From an uncultured beta proteobacterium (GTDB lineage Bacteria > Pseudomonadota > Gammaproteobacteria > Burkholderiales > Burkholderiaceae), in contig CAIUOP010000055.1 in the NCBI GenBank assembly GCA_903900805.1, positions 43,026 through 107,025 of the forward strand: a stretch of DNA of 64,000 bases, in the 5' to 3' direction. A model generated the notes under the pieces. That model did not search any database. It was not told the DNA's origin and saw only the letters and a list, made by a program, of their open reading frames with translations. Positions 44,492-53,441 of the stretch are shown here, piece by piece. Every line of letters starts with the position of its first letter. Within the stretch, counting starts at the first letter, position 1. The position numbers and the translations under genes were made by a program.

Positions 44492-45890
44492 GCTCAGCCT
44501 CCATACTTTGCCTCTTCGATGCCTGAGCTGCTTGGGTTCCTGCAATACGGCCAAAGACAGTACCAATAGTCATACCAATGCCGGCAGCATATCCTTTACC
44601 TAATATGTTGCCTGCCATCATTTCACCGGCAACAAATAAATTAGAACTAGGCAAGCCATTAAAACGAACAGCGGCAGTCTTGTCGGTCTTAAGACCTAGG
44701 TAGGTAAATGTCACGCCCGGACGAACCGTATAACCATAGAATGGCCCCGTATTAATCGGCAAGGCCCAGTGAGTTTTAGCTGGCTCTATGCCTTCGGTAT
44801 GACAGTCATCTAAGATGGTGTGATCAAAGCTACCCACATGGCAGGCAGCGTTATAAGACTTAATAGTTTCTTGAAGTGCTTTTGGATCTAAGTCTAGCTT
44901 GATAGCTAGCTCATCTAAGGTATCCGCCTTTTCACCTGGAAAAACTGGTGGCATAAATCGACCCAATACTTTTGAATCAATAATGGAGTGGGCAATTTGG
45001 CCAGGCTGTTGAGCCACCAAGCGCCCCCAAAATGCGTAACGCTTAGGCCAAAAGTCTTCGCCTTCATCAGAAAAACGTTGGGCATTTTTGTTCACCACAA
45101 TTCCAAATGAAACTGCATCGATACGCGTACAAATACCACCATCGTATAGAGGTGCCCGCGCATCTACGGCAACCATATGCGCTTGGGTTGGATCGCTTAC
45201 TGAATCAGCTCCTAAGGAAATCAGTTGCTTGAGTAAAATACCATTGTTATATCTAGTGCCTCGAATCAGGAAATTGTCTGCCGGTGATTCGCCGTATTGA
45301 TTAATGCCCCAGGCCTCCTTCAGCCATTCACGATTTGACTCAAAACCACCTGCAGCCAAGACGCAAGCCTTTGCTTCAATACGTTCATCGCCAACATAAG
45401 CAGCTAGAAATTTTCCATCTTTGATTTCAACTGAAGCAACTGGCGATTCATAGCGAACATGAATTCCCAATTTTTCTGCGCTGCGATAGTAGGCATTAAC
45501 CAAGGCTTTACCGCCACCCATAAAAAAGGCATTCGTACGGGAAAGATTCAAAGTGCCTGATAAAGGCGCCTGAAAGCGCACACCATGATGACGCATCCAA
45601 TCACGACATTGGGAAGAGGCGCGAATGACCAATCTTGCTAATGACTCATCGGTGATCCCACTGGTGACTTTCAAAACATCCTGCCAGTACTCTTCTTCAG
45701 AATACGCTTCAAGCATGACATCTTGAGGTTCATCATGCATTGCGCGGATATTACGAGTATGAGAAGAGTTTCCACCGCGCCAATCTTTAGGGGCAGCCTC
45801 TAGAAGTAAAACGCTAGCGCCCGCCTCCCGAGCCATCAAGGCAGCACATAAGGCAGCATTACCACCGCCAATCACCAATACATCTACCAT
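44478..45890 (-). CDS. tcuA: FAD-dependent tricarballylate dehydrogenase-like TcuA
   Basis: 470 residues of the fumarate reductase/succinate dehydrogenase flavoprotein type: '[19 protein letters not shown]' (FAD), '[12 protein letters not shown]', '[12 protein letters not shown]' and '[18 protein letters not shown]' at the end. TcuA oxidises tricarballylate to cis-aconitate. Whether the substrate here is tricarballylate or a related polycarboxylate is not certain. No tcuC (citrate-type MFS) or tcuR is adjacent. A DMT transporter gene lies 50 bp upstream on the same strand and could supply transport. Confidence 0.85.
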   Translation of the reverse strand: MVDVLVIGGGNAALCAALMAREAGASVLLLEAAPKDWRGGNSSHTRNIRAMHDEPQDVMLEAYSEEEYWQDVLKVTSGITDESLARLVIRASSQCRDWMRHHGVRFQAPLSGTLNLSRTNAFFMGGGKALVNAYYRSAEKLGIHVRYESPVASVEIKDGKFLAAYVGDERIEAKACVLAAGGFESNREWLKEAWGINQYGESPADNFLIRGTRYNNGILLKQLISLGADSVSDPTQAHMVAVDARAPLYDGGICTRIDAVSFGIVVNKNAQRFSDEGEDFWPKRYAFWGRLVAQQPGQIAHSIIDSKVLGRFMPPVFPGEKADTLDELAIKLDLDPKALQETIKSYNAACHVGSFDHTILDDCHTEGIEPAKTHWALPINTGPFYGYTVRPGVTFTYLGLKTDKTAAVRFNGLPSSNLFVAGEMMAGNILGKGYAAGIGMTIGTVFGRIAGTQAAQASKRQSMEAEHARA

Positions 45891-45940
45891 GGCTCAAACT
45901 TCAATAGAAAAGAAAATACTTTACTGTTTTTTCAGCTTTT

Positions 45941-46876
45941 TTACCTAGATACAGATTCAGCCTTAGCAGAACGGCCTAGGGTTGATGAAACCCAGATACC
46001 CGTCACGATCAAAGCAAACGCCACACCATGGAATAACTGCGGAGGTTCGCCCAAGATGGCAGCAGAAAAAATTGCCGTAAATAATGGAATGAAATTAGCA
46101 AAGAAAGCGGCAACTGTAGGTCCCGCCCCATTTACACCCAGTCCCCAGCAACGATAAGCAATCAATGAAGGGCCAATGGCCACAAATAGGATTAAGGAGG
46201 CAGTCCAGAGGTTGAGATCTAAATATGCGTGACCAGCGGCAATCTCAAAACTATCAAAAAATCCTGTCCACAACAAACCTGCAAATACCTGCGCCATTAA
46301 AAATTGCGCCCAAGGCCACTGACGCTCAGTGCTTGAGCCGGGCCTAGTCAACATCCAACTATATAAAGCCCATGTGATAGTAGCCAGCATAATTAAAAGA
46401 TCGCCAAGTACCATTTCCATCGAAAGCAGAGTCGATAAATCCCCTCTGGTTAATACAATCGCAACTCCAAAGAGTGAAACAATTGCACCAACTAACTGTA
46501 ACAAATGGGGTTTAGTTTGATAAAAAATGGCGCCAATTAATAACATCCAAATAGGCATGCTTGCGCCGATTAAAGTGACATTAATAGCCGTTGAGGTTTC
46601 TAAGGCAAGATATAGCAGAGCGTTATAACTACCAACCCCAAATAAACCTAGGAGCAGAAAGCGCTTCTTGTTAAGCCATAAAGCACTACTCGGCGCAAAA
46701 ACGCGCCAGCCCAAAGGAAGGAGCAGCAATGCTGCTAGACCCCAGCGCACTGTACTTAAGGTGATTGGCGAAACAGCGCCACTAGCAACCAAAACACGGC
46801 CCGCAATCGCATTACCAGCCCATAAGGCAGTAGCTATCAATAAATATGAAATCGTTGCGAGGTTCAGTTGGGGCAT
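45941..46876 (-). CDS. DMT-family (EamA) transporter
   Basis: 311 residues, ten helices in two EamA repeats. 'LLIATALWAGNAIAGRVL' at the start and 'GPTVAAFFANFIPLFTAIFSAAILGEPP' in the second repeat are family-typical. It leads the tcuA-tcuB run (50 bp gap). Divergent from the FMN oxidase gene across about 140 bp. The substrate is unknown. Confidence 0.87.
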   Translation of the reverse strand: MPQLNLATISYLLIATALWAGNAIAGRVLVASGAVSPITLSTVRWGLAALLLLPLGWRVFAPSSALWLNKKRFLLLGLFGVGSYNALLYLALETSTAINVTLIGASMPIWMLLIGAIFYQTKPHLLQLVGAIVSLFGVAIVLTRGDLSTLLSMEMVLGDLLIMLATITWALYSWMLTRPGSSTERQWPWAQFLMAQVFAGLLWTGFFDSFEIAAGHAYLDLNLWTASLILFVAIGPSLIAYRCWGLGVNGAGPTVAAFFANFIPLFTAIFSAAILGEPPQLFHGVAFALIVTGIWVSSTLGRSAKAESVSR

Positions 46877-47019
46877 TCAGAAGAATCAAAAATAGACAGG
46901 CATTCAAGGGCCCCAAGAGGGGTACCCTAGTATTGTAGAAACAAATCTCAGGTATTGCTAAGATAGAGCTTAATTAAATAAATATCTCAAATAGCTGGCA
47001 TTCCATAGAAGGATACATT

Positions 47020-48165
47020 GTGGCAATCATTACCAATATCGAAGACTTAAGAGTACTCCACAAAAAACGTACCCCCAAGATGTTTTATGACTATGCTGAT
47101 TCAGGATCTTGGACTGAGTCTACCTACCGTGCCAATGAATCTGAGTTTCAGAAAATCAAACTACGTCAACGTGTAGCAGTTGATATGACTAATCGAACTA
47201 CGAAAACGACGATGGTAGGCCAAGAAGTAAGAATGCCTGTAGCACTCGCCCCTACTGGACTAACAGGCATGCAGCATGCTGATGGTGAAATTCTAGCTGC
47301 TAGAGCAGCAGAAAAATTTGGTGTGCCTTTTTGTTTATCCACTATGAGTATCTGCTCTATCGAAGATGTAGCAGAACGTACTACTAAACCATTTTGGTTT
47401 CAGCTCTATGTCATGAAAGATCGTGGCTTTATCGAGCGCCTCATTGAACGCGCTAAAGCTGCCAAGTGCTCGGCTCTTGTTCTCACATTAGATCTACAGA
47501 TTTTGGGGCAACGCCATAAAGATCTAAAGAATGGTCTTAGCGCCCCGCCTAAGCTGACGATTGCCAACATGATTAATATGGCAACCAAGCCACGCTGGTG
47601 TCTTGGCATGGCGATGACACCACGTAGAACCTTCCGTAATATTGTTGGTCACGCAAGCGGCGTAGGTAACATGTCTTCTCTCTCATCTTGGACTGCTGAG
47701 CAGTTTGATCCAGGCTTGAGCTGGAATGATGTGGAGTGGATCAAAAAACTCTGGGGTGGGAAGCTCATCATCAAGGGAATCTTAGACCCAGAGGATGCCC
47801 GCCTAGCAGCAAACACTGGTGCTGATGCCTTAATTGTTTCCAATCATGGTGGCCGACAATTAGACGGTGCTATCTCTAGTATTGAAGCGCTGCCAGGAAT
47901 TGTGGCGGCCGTTGGCAAAGATATTGAAGTTTGGATGGATGGTGGTATTCGTTCTGGTCAGGATGTTTTAAAGGCTTGGGCTTTGGGTGCACGTGGCACG
48001 ATGATTGGTAGGCCATTTCTTTATGGCTTAGGCGCTATGGGTGAGGCGGGCGTTACGAAGTGTCTAGAGATTATTCAAAATGAATTGGATATCACGATGG
48101 CGTTTACTGGGCATCGCGATATTCAGAATGTGACTAAAGATATTTTGTATCCAGGAACCTTTTAA
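47020..48165 (+). CDS. FMN-dependent alpha-hydroxy-acid oxidase/dehydrogenase (LldD-like)
   Basis: 381 residues from GTG 47020 (AAGGA 5 nt upstream). Active-site residues of the L-lactate dehydrogenase/glycolate oxidase family are present: Y25, Y130, D158, K252, H276 and R279 in 'SNHGGRQLDG', and 'WMDGGIRSG' for FMN. It oxidises an L-2-hydroxy acid (lactate, mandelate or similar) and passes electrons to quinone or O2. Region 170-230 is the variable membrane-associated loop. The DUF4239 gene follows with zero spacing. Confidence 0.9.
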   Translation: MAIITNIEDLRVLHKKRTPKMFYDYADSGSWTESTYRANESEFQKIKLRQRVAVDMTNRTTKTTMVGQEVRMPVALAPTGLTGMQHADGEILAARAAEKFGVPFCLSTMSICSIEDVAERTTKPFWFQLYVMKDRGFIERLIERAKAAKCSALVLTLDLQILGQRHKDLKNGLSAPPKLTIANMINMATKPRWCLGMAMTPRRTFRNIVGHASGVGNMSSLSSWTAEQFDPGLSWNDVEWIKKLWGGKLIIKGILDPEDARLAANTGADALIVSNHGGRQLDGAISSIEALPGIVAAVGKDIEVWMDGGIRSGQDVLKAWALGARGTMIGRPFLYGLGAMGEAGVTKCLEIIQNELDITMAFTGHRDIQNVTKDILYPGTF

Positions 48166-48966
48166 ATTACATATCTCCTAAACTTCCCCATCCTTGTTTT
48201 TGGAATTACATTCCTAGTATTTGCATTTGCTGTTTTTTTTGGCAATGCCGTATTGAGCCCTTATCGCACCAAGGATACTGAGACTTCAGAAGATCTTGGA
48301 ATTATTCAAACGGCGACACTTACCCTACTTGCATTGATTATTGGCTTCACTTTTTCGATGGCGATTGATCGTCATGATCAACGTGAGCTCCTTGAGGAGA
48401 GCGAAGCCAACGCAATCAGTACAGAATATTTAAGGGCTGATTTACTCCCCCCAAAATTAACTATGACTACTCAAGATTTACTGAATCAATATCTTGATCA
48501 GCGCATCCTGTTCTACTCAAAACAGACTCATGAGATAACACAAGAAATCCAACAGAAAACAAACGCCATTGAGCAAAGGCTTTGGAATGAGATTTTGCCA
48601 ATTGCTCGCACTAATCAGAGTCCATCTCTCGCATTAGCAGTATCAGGTATGAATGATGTATTTAATGCTCGGGGTTACGTCCAAGCTGCCTGGTGGAATC
48701 GCATCCCCAATACTGCATGGGCTCTGATGACAGCAATCGCTATCTGCGCAAATGTATTAGTGGGATTTGGAGCGCGTAATTTCAAAAAGAATATTGCTTT
48801 ATTTATGATCTTTCCTTTTGTAATTGCGGTATCGTTCTTCTTAATTGCCGACATTGATAGCCCAAGAAGTGGCGTCATCCGGATTGAGGCACGAAACTTG
48901 ATTACACTGAAAAATACATTGAATTCACAGACCAAGCTCCAAACTTCTTCCCAAGGTAGTAATTAG
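48166..48966 (+). CDS. DUF4239-like membrane protein, probable ATT start
   Basis: About 266 residues if it starts at ATT 48166. The first conventional codon in this frame is TTG 48253, but the 29 codons before it are open, begin right after the stop of the oxidase gene, and encode a clear helix (VFGITFLVFAFAVFFG) that DUF4239/bestrophin-like proteins have at their N terminus. AGGA at 48153-48156 is 9 nt before the ATT. The remaining helices are at about 47-64, 185-205 and 207-225, with a soluble loop between. The function is unknown. Confidence 0.65.
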   Translation: MTYLLNFPILVFGITFLVFAFAVFFGNAVLSPYRTKDTETSEDLGIIQTATLTLLALIIGFTFSMAIDRHDQRELLEESEANAISTEYLRADLLPPKLTMTTQDLLNQYLDQRILFYSKQTHEITQEIQQKTNAIEQRLWNEILPIARTNQSPSLALAVSGMNDVFNARGYVQAAWWNRIPNTAWALMTAIAICANVLVGFGARNFKKNIALFMIFPFVIAVSFFLIADIDSPRSGVIRIEARNLITLKNTLNSQTKLQTSSQGSN

Positions 48967-48989
48967 GCTTCACCATAAAGGCGGTACAT

Positions 48990-49178
48990 ATGAAACGAGT
49001 AGTTGACGTATTTAAGAACCATGGTCGTGAGCTCGTTTGGACCTATGTCATCAACCTGCAAAATGACGATGAATTTCATCCTGGCCAACTTGACTTTGAG
49101 GCTGAGGCCCTCAGACTCTCACAAGTCGATAAAAGAGGCTCCACCAGTGAATTGAGCGCAAAAGTCAGGCTGAATTAA
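48990..49178 (+). CDS. Small soluble protein, unknown
   Basis: 62 residues; an AAAGGCGG ribosome site 6 nt upstream supports it. Reads 'MKRVVDVFKNHGRELVWTYVI' and ends in charged 'LSAKVRLN'. No membrane segment, cysteine or recognisable motif. Downstream of the DUF4239 gene by 23 bp, so probably co-transcribed. Confidence 0.55.
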   Translation: MKRVVDVFKNHGRELVWTYVINLQNDDEFHPGQLDFEAEALRLSQVDKRGSTSELSAKVRLN

Positions 49179-49244
49179 AGGGCTAAACCCCCTTCCTATG
49201 CCTTAAAAATAAGGGAAATTACCCACAAAGTTGTTATTGTTATT

Positions 49245-49263
49245 CTTAATGAGATTCATTATC
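49245..49263 (+). promoter_or_regulatory. Putative Fur box upstream of cytochrome b561 gene
   Basis: cttaatgagattcattatc matches the 19-bp Fur consensus at about 15 positions, and a further half-site-like atttatgat follows directly. It lies 34 bp before the cytochrome b561 start, overlapping the expected promoter. Confidence 0.7.
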
Positions 49264-49297
49264 ATTTATGATAAACACTCATTTCAAATAGCACAAT

Positions 49298-49834
49298 ATG
49301 TCAAAAACCCGTTATCACCCCGCCTCCATCCTTCTTCACTGGTTTGTATTCCTACTGATAATCGCAGCATTTATTGCCATTGAGTTAAAAGGGCAATTCC
49401 CCAAGGGAAGCGAGCCACGTGAGCTTTGCAAAACTGTTCACGGCGTCTTTGGGCAGCTCATTTTTCTAGCAATGGCTCTGCGTCTGATGCTTCGTTTCAT
49501 TTATGGCGTTCCCACACCGACAAATCCGAAGCCTTTCGTCATCACCTTAGCTAAGGCCATGCATTGGCTAATGTATGCCCTGCTGTTGATATCGCCCATT
49601 TTTGGCATCTTGTATTTTCAGTATGGAGGTAAGGAGATTAATTTCTTTGGCTTGGTATGGCCTCAATTAGTTACCCCTAATCCAGAGATGAAAAAGCTCG
49701 TTGAAGAGATTCATGAGTTTTTAGGAAATACCCTTTACTATTTGATTGGCGCCCATGCATTAGCCGCTTTATGGCAACATTACGTTGTGAAGGACGATAC
49801 ACTTCGTCGTATGTTAAATAAAGTTAAACCATAA
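49298..49834 (+). CDS. Cytochrome b561-family di-haem membrane protein
   Basis: 178 residues, four helices with the haem histidines H7/H14 ('YHPASILLHW'), H49 ('VHGVFGQ'), the 'AMHWLMY' histidine and 'GAHALAALWQHYV' at the end, as in CybB. It oxidises quinol or superoxide-related donors in the inner membrane. The Fur box just upstream suggests iron control, which is unusual enough to note. A 58-residue membrane protein gene follows 20 bp downstream. Confidence 0.88.
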   Translation: MSKTRYHPASILLHWFVFLLIIAAFIAIELKGQFPKGSEPRELCKTVHGVFGQLIFLAMALRLMLRFIYGVPTPTNPKPFVITLAKAMHWLMYALLLISPIFGILYFQYGGKEINFFGLVWPQLVTPNPEMKKLVEEIHEFLGNTLYYLIGAHALAALWQHYVVKDDTLRRMLNKVKP

Positions 49835-49853
49835 AAGTAGAAGCTGGCACAAG

Positions 49854-50030
49854 ATGAAACCCTTATCTAAAAAAGCAAAGATGGCCATTGGCTGGACGGT
49901 GTTGATGACTGTAGTTGGTACTGCCATGCTGCATCAATGGCAATTCTTTGCCATGGGTTGCGCCTCTATTGCATTGCTATTGATTGCCAACCATTACGAT
50001 CTTCTTAAAGATCCTGAAGATAAAAAATAA
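49854..50030 (+). CDS. Small two-helix membrane protein
   Basis: 58 residues from ATG 49854 to TAA. Two hydrophobic helices (about 10-26 and 29-46) flanked by Lys-rich ends: 'KPLSKKAK' before and 'LLKDPEDKK' after. It starts 20 bp after the b561 gene and is probably in its Fur-controlled transcript. No family recognised. It may be an accessory subunit of the cytochrome. Confidence 0.6.
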   Translation: MKPLSKKAKMAIGWTVLMTVVGTAMLHQWQFFAMGCASIALLLIANHYDLLKDPEDKK

Positions 50031-50290
50031 ACCCTGTTTTAAGGACGGGGGTTGTTTACTTAATCTCGAGCCTCATGGGCACATTCTGCTAAATCTAGAT
50101 TGACAATATAGATGCGGTCATCAACAACCGCATTAGCCAAACTTACTTCCAAGACTTTCTCATCTAAGGCTTGTTCTTCGAGCGCTGGAACCAGAATTGA
50201 TGATTTTTGCTAAATTTTGCAGAACGATCAGGCCCAAGAAAAAAAGTAAGATTAAATTTAAAATGGAGATCTAATATTCAGGAGATAAAC
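50031..50290. other. Intergenic region before rubredoxin
   Basis: 260 bp. On the minus strand 50060-50206 is open for about 49 codons with protein-like composition but has no normal start codon (only ATT/CTG/TTG) and no ribosome site, so I do not call a gene. Otherwise it should hold the rubredoxin promoter. Confidence 0.4.
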
Positions 50291-50458
50291 ATGAAAACTT
50301 GGCAATGTATCGTATGTGGCTTCATTTATGACGAGGCACAAGGCTTACCAGAAGATGGCATTGCGCCCGGAACATTGTGGGCAGACATCCCAGATAGCTG
50401 GTCCTGTCCAGATTGTGGTGTAGAAAAATCTGACTTTGAAATGGTTCAGGTAAGCTAA
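50291..50458 (+). CDS. Rubredoxin
   Basis: 55 residues from ATG 50291 with AGGAG upstream; the longer frame to 50207 is rejected. The Fe(SCys)4 ligands are C6/C9 (CIVCG) and C39/C42 (CPDCG), at normal spacing. A one-electron carrier. The gene for a FAD-dependent reductase follows 55 bp downstream, which fits an NADH-to-rubredoxin chain feeding an oxygenase or peroxide/superoxide detoxification; no acceptor gene is in the window. Confidence 0.95.
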   Translation: MKTWQCIVCGFIYDEAQGLPEDGIAPGTLWADIPDSWSCPDCGVEKSDFEMVQVS

Positions 50459-50513
50459 GCACTTCCGCTGTTATCGCTTTATTAATCTATTTGCTTTACT
50501 TGGGAGCTTAGCT

Positions 50514-51689
50514 TTGACTCAAAATATGCCTGATTCATCTACCATCGTCATCATTGGTAGTGGCTTAGCTGGATACACTCTGATTCGTGAAATTCGCAAA
50601 CTAGACAAAGCTATCCCGATTACCTTAATCACGCGTGAGCCTGGCTATTTTTATTCCAAACCGATGCTCTCTACTGCGCTTGCTAGTAAGAAAGAAGCTG
50701 GTCAATTGATTACTACCACCTCTGAAGGGATGGCATCACAACTAGAAATTAGCATTCTTTCTCAGACTGATGTCAGTGCAATCGATACTGCTGCGCAAAT
50801 ATTGCAAACCAGTAGAGGCCACATCCCTTATGGAAAGCTAGTCTTAGCCTTAGGAGCAGATCAACTACAAATCCCTTTAGAGGGTAACGCCGTAAGTGAG
50901 GTTCTGACTGTCAATGATCTCGAGGACTATGAAAAATTTCGTCAAGCGATTGTAGGTAAAAAGAAGGTAGCAATACTTGGTGCTGGATTAATTGGCTGCG
51001 AATTTGCAAATGATTTAGTTTTAGGTGGCTTTGAGGTTGATGTGATTGACCTTGCCCCGCAAGTTCTTGGCCGCCTATTGCCTGAAGCTGCAGCCCAAGC
51101 ACTCCAAAATAAGCTTAGTGAAGCTGGTGTTCGTTGGCACTTCTCCACCACTGTTAAAACAGTCAATCGCAATGGCGATGTCTTAGAAATTCAACTCACT
51201 AATGGCGACTCTATTATTTGTGATGTGGCCCTCTCTGCTGTCGGCTTAAGACCTCGAGTAGATTTAGCTAAGGCTGCAGGAGTGAAGACTGGGCTAGGCA
51301 TTCAGGTTAATCGTGAATTAGAAACCAGCTCTAGTAATGTTTACTCGCTTGGTGATTGTGCAGAGGTTGATGGCCTGGTCCTCCCCTATGTCATGCCCAT
51401 CATGCAAGCTGCGCGAGCATTGGCACCGACACTGCTTGGACAAGTCACTATGCTCAGCTACCCAGCAATGCCTGTAATGGTCAAAACCCCCGCCCTACCA
51501 ACAGTTGTATCTCCACCAGCCCAAGGTGCTGATGGGCAATGGAAAACAAGTGCTATTGAGGGGGGCTTAGAAGCGCGCTTTGAAAGTCTTGACGGTAAGC
51601 TATTAGGCTTTGCATTAATGGGAAGCGCTACTGCCCAACGAGGTGCACTGACGAAAGAGCTGCCGCCTATATTGCAATCGCTTTCATAG
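50514..51689 (+). CDS. Rubredoxin-NAD+ reductase-like flavoprotein
   Basis: 391 residues. TTG 50514 is preferred (GGAG 8 nt upstream); ATG 50526 is the alternative. Two dinucleotide sites: 'IIGSGLAGYTLIREIRKLD' (FAD) and 'VAILGAGLIGCEFANDL' (NADH), then 'YSLGDCAEVDG' for FAD. No redox-active CxxC, so it is of the AlkT/NorW type. The C-terminal domain (about 320-391) is like that of rubredoxin reductases. The adjacent rubredoxin supports the call. Confidence 0.88.
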   Translation: MTQNMPDSSTIVIIGSGLAGYTLIREIRKLDKAIPITLITREPGYFYSKPMLSTALASKKEAGQLITTTSEGMASQLEISILSQTDVSAIDTAAQILQTSRGHIPYGKLVLALGADQLQIPLEGNAVSEVLTVNDLEDYEKFRQAIVGKKKVAILGAGLIGCEFANDLVLGGFEVDVIDLAPQVLGRLLPEAAAQALQNKLSEAGVRWHFSTTVKTVNRNGDVLEIQLTNGDSIICDVALSAVGLRPRVDLAKAAGVKTGLGIQVNRELETSSSNVYSLGDCAEVDGLVLPYVMPIMQAARALAPTLLGQVTMLSYPAMPVMVKTPALPTVVSPPAQGADGQWKTSAIEGGLEARFESLDGKLLGFALMGSATAQRGALTKELPPILQSLS

Positions 51690-51694
51690 CAATA

Positions 51695-51725
51695 AAAAGG
51701 CCCGCATCGCGGGCCTTTTCTTTAA
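51695..51725. terminator. Bidirectional terminator
   Basis: The stem aaaaggcccgc / gcgggcctttt has loop atc and is flanked by A and T runs. It ends the rubredoxin reductase (plus) and the PuuD-like gene (minus). Confidence 0.92.
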
Positions 51726-51738
51726 TACCAAACGGTAA

Positions 51739-52332
51739 TTAAGAAACGACTACAAACCAAGTCGTATTGTGTGACTGAGCGCTCATCAAGAACAGCATTG
51801 GTACTGAGAGAACTGTATTGATGCGTGAAGTCAGCATTGCAACACGCGCTGACTTTGCTTTTACATCTGGCTCAACAGCAACGATACCAAGAGCACGCTT
51901 CTGATTTGGCCAAATAATGAACCATACGTTAAAGGCCATGATCACGGCAATCCACATACCTAAACCGATTGCGCGGAATGGTGCTTGCAGCGTGAAGGCT
52001 TGATGCGCGTAGCCACTTAAGATTGCCACGATTAAGCCTGTGAGAACCGTGAAGAGCGCTGCCCAACGAAACCAAAACAATGCCGTTGGGGCAATCACCT
52101 TACCAATGGCTGGCTTTTGCTCGTCAGGGATTTTTGGCATAGAAGGAATTTGCACAAAATTGAAGTACCAGAGCAAGCCGATCCACATCACACCACACAT
52201 CACATGCAGCCAACGGAATATGAAAGGCAATTCAGGAGAGCTAAAATTACCGCCCAAAGCGAAGATGATGAGAATGAGCAGTACGAAACCAGCTAAAACA
52301 GTACGTCCCAAAGAGGTCAAGATTGATGCCAT
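51739..52332 (-). CDS. PuuD-like membrane protein (urate hydroxylase domain only)
   Basis: 197 residues, about five helices. 'FRWLHVMCGVMWIGLLWYFNF' matches the N-terminal domain of PuuD (PF06181). Bona fide PuuD has an additional C-terminal cytochrome c domain, which is missing here. Since no urate genes are nearby, urate oxidation is uncertain; the family also includes proteins of unknown function. Bounded by a bidirectional terminator. Confidence 0.7.
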   Translation of the reverse strand: MASILTSLGRTVLAGFVLLILIIFALGGNFSSPELPFIFRWLHVMCGVMWIGLLWYFNFVQIPSMPKIPDEQKPAIGKVIAPTALFWFRWAALFTVLTGLIVAILSGYAHQAFTLQAPFRAIGLGMWIAVIMAFNVWFIIWPNQKRALGIVAVEPDVKAKSARVAMLTSRINTVLSVPMLFLMSAQSHNTTWFVVVS

Positions 52333-52466
52333 GGAAGGAGCTCCTATGAGTAATAATGGGTCTAACTATAAACGATTCTCGCGAATTTGTTCCATCCTAC
52401 AAAAATATATAAATCTTACTTAAAATAGATACTTAGCTCATTTTGGGGCGCAAAATCCACTTATAT

Positions 52467-53411
52467 ATGACAAGCACCTTATCTCCTCAAAATCCAAAAA
52501 GAATCTACATTCAAGAGGTAGTCACTCGGGATGGATTTCAGGCGGAAAGTGCATTTGTGCCTACAGAGCAAAAAATTGCCCTCATCAATCGCCTCAGTCG
52601 CAGTGGTTACGCCAAGATTGAAGTCAGCTCATTCACTAGCCCCAAAGCTATCCCTATGTTGGCTGATGCTGAAGCCGTTATGCAAGGGATTGATCGCATG
52701 CCAGGTGTTGAATACACCGTCCTCATCCCAAATCTCAAAGGTGCTGAGCGTGCCTTAAGCGTTGGAGTTGATGAATTCAATCTCGTCATGTCAGTGAGTG
52801 AGGCACATAACCAAGCCAATCTCAAAATGAGCTGCGAAGATTCTTTCAAAGGCTTGACCGCTGTGATTGACTTGGCACATGCCAACAATACCGCTGTAAA
52901 TATTTCTTTATCGACAAGCTTTGGTTGTCCCATGGCTGGTATCACCTCTTTAGCAGAATTAATGCACTGGGTAGATCGCTTTGCAGCAACTGGCATACGG
53001 GGTATCACGATCTGCGATACCACCGGTATGGCCAATCCAGCACAAGTTCAATCTGTCTGCGAAGCAGTTCAAGTCAAATATCCCAAACTGCAATGGACAT
53101 TACATTTTCACAACACTCGCGGCATGGGTCTTGCCAATGCTCTAGCTGCGGTCAACAGTGGTATTGATCGCTTTGACTCCTCATTGGGCGGGCTAGGTGG
53201 CTGCCCCTACGCCCCAGGCGCCACAGGAAATATTTGCACTGAAGAACTAGTGCACATGCTAGATCTGATGGGGTTTAATACTAATATGCAGATTGACACA
53301 CTATTAGAGTGTTCTAAAGATTTGCAATCTCTCATTGGGCGCACATTACCAAGTCAATTATTAATGGCCGGAAAGGTTGATAGGCTCTATCAAGCCACCT
53401 GCCAACCCTAA
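52467..53411 (+). CDS. HMG-CoA lyase-family protein
   Basis: 314 residues from ATG 52467. TIM barrel with R21-D22 ('TRDGFQ'), metal histidines H213 and H215 ('HFHNTRG'), catalytic C246 in 'GGLGGCPYAPGATGN', and N255. The normal HMG-CoA lyase has HxHD; here the last residue is N216. It cleaves 3-hydroxy-3-methylglutaryl-CoA or a related 3-hydroxyacyl-CoA. Neighbours (Bug receptor, CoA-transferases, acyl-CoA dehydrogenase) suggest degradation of a branched or methylated dicarboxylate. Confidence 0.85.
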   Translation: MTSTLSPQNPKRIYIQEVVTRDGFQAESAFVPTEQKIALINRLSRSGYAKIEVSSFTSPKAIPMLADAEAVMQGIDRMPGVEYTVLIPNLKGAERALSVGVDEFNLVMSVSEAHNQANLKMSCEDSFKGLTAVIDLAHANNTAVNISLSTSFGCPMAGITSLAELMHWVDRFAATGIRGITICDTTGMANPAQVQSVCEAVQVKYPKLQWTLHFHNTRGMGLANALAAVNSGIDRFDSSLGGLGGCPYAPGATGNICTEELVHMLDLMGFNTNMQIDTLLECSKDLQSLIGRTLPSQLLMAGKVDRLYQATCQP

Positions 53412-53441
53412 ATCAATTGGTTTCATTAAAGGATGTAAGTC

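Noticed and set aside
40056..46876. The two DMT transporters as a recent duplication
   Set aside because: Sequences differ throughout beyond the EamA pattern; only family-level similarity.
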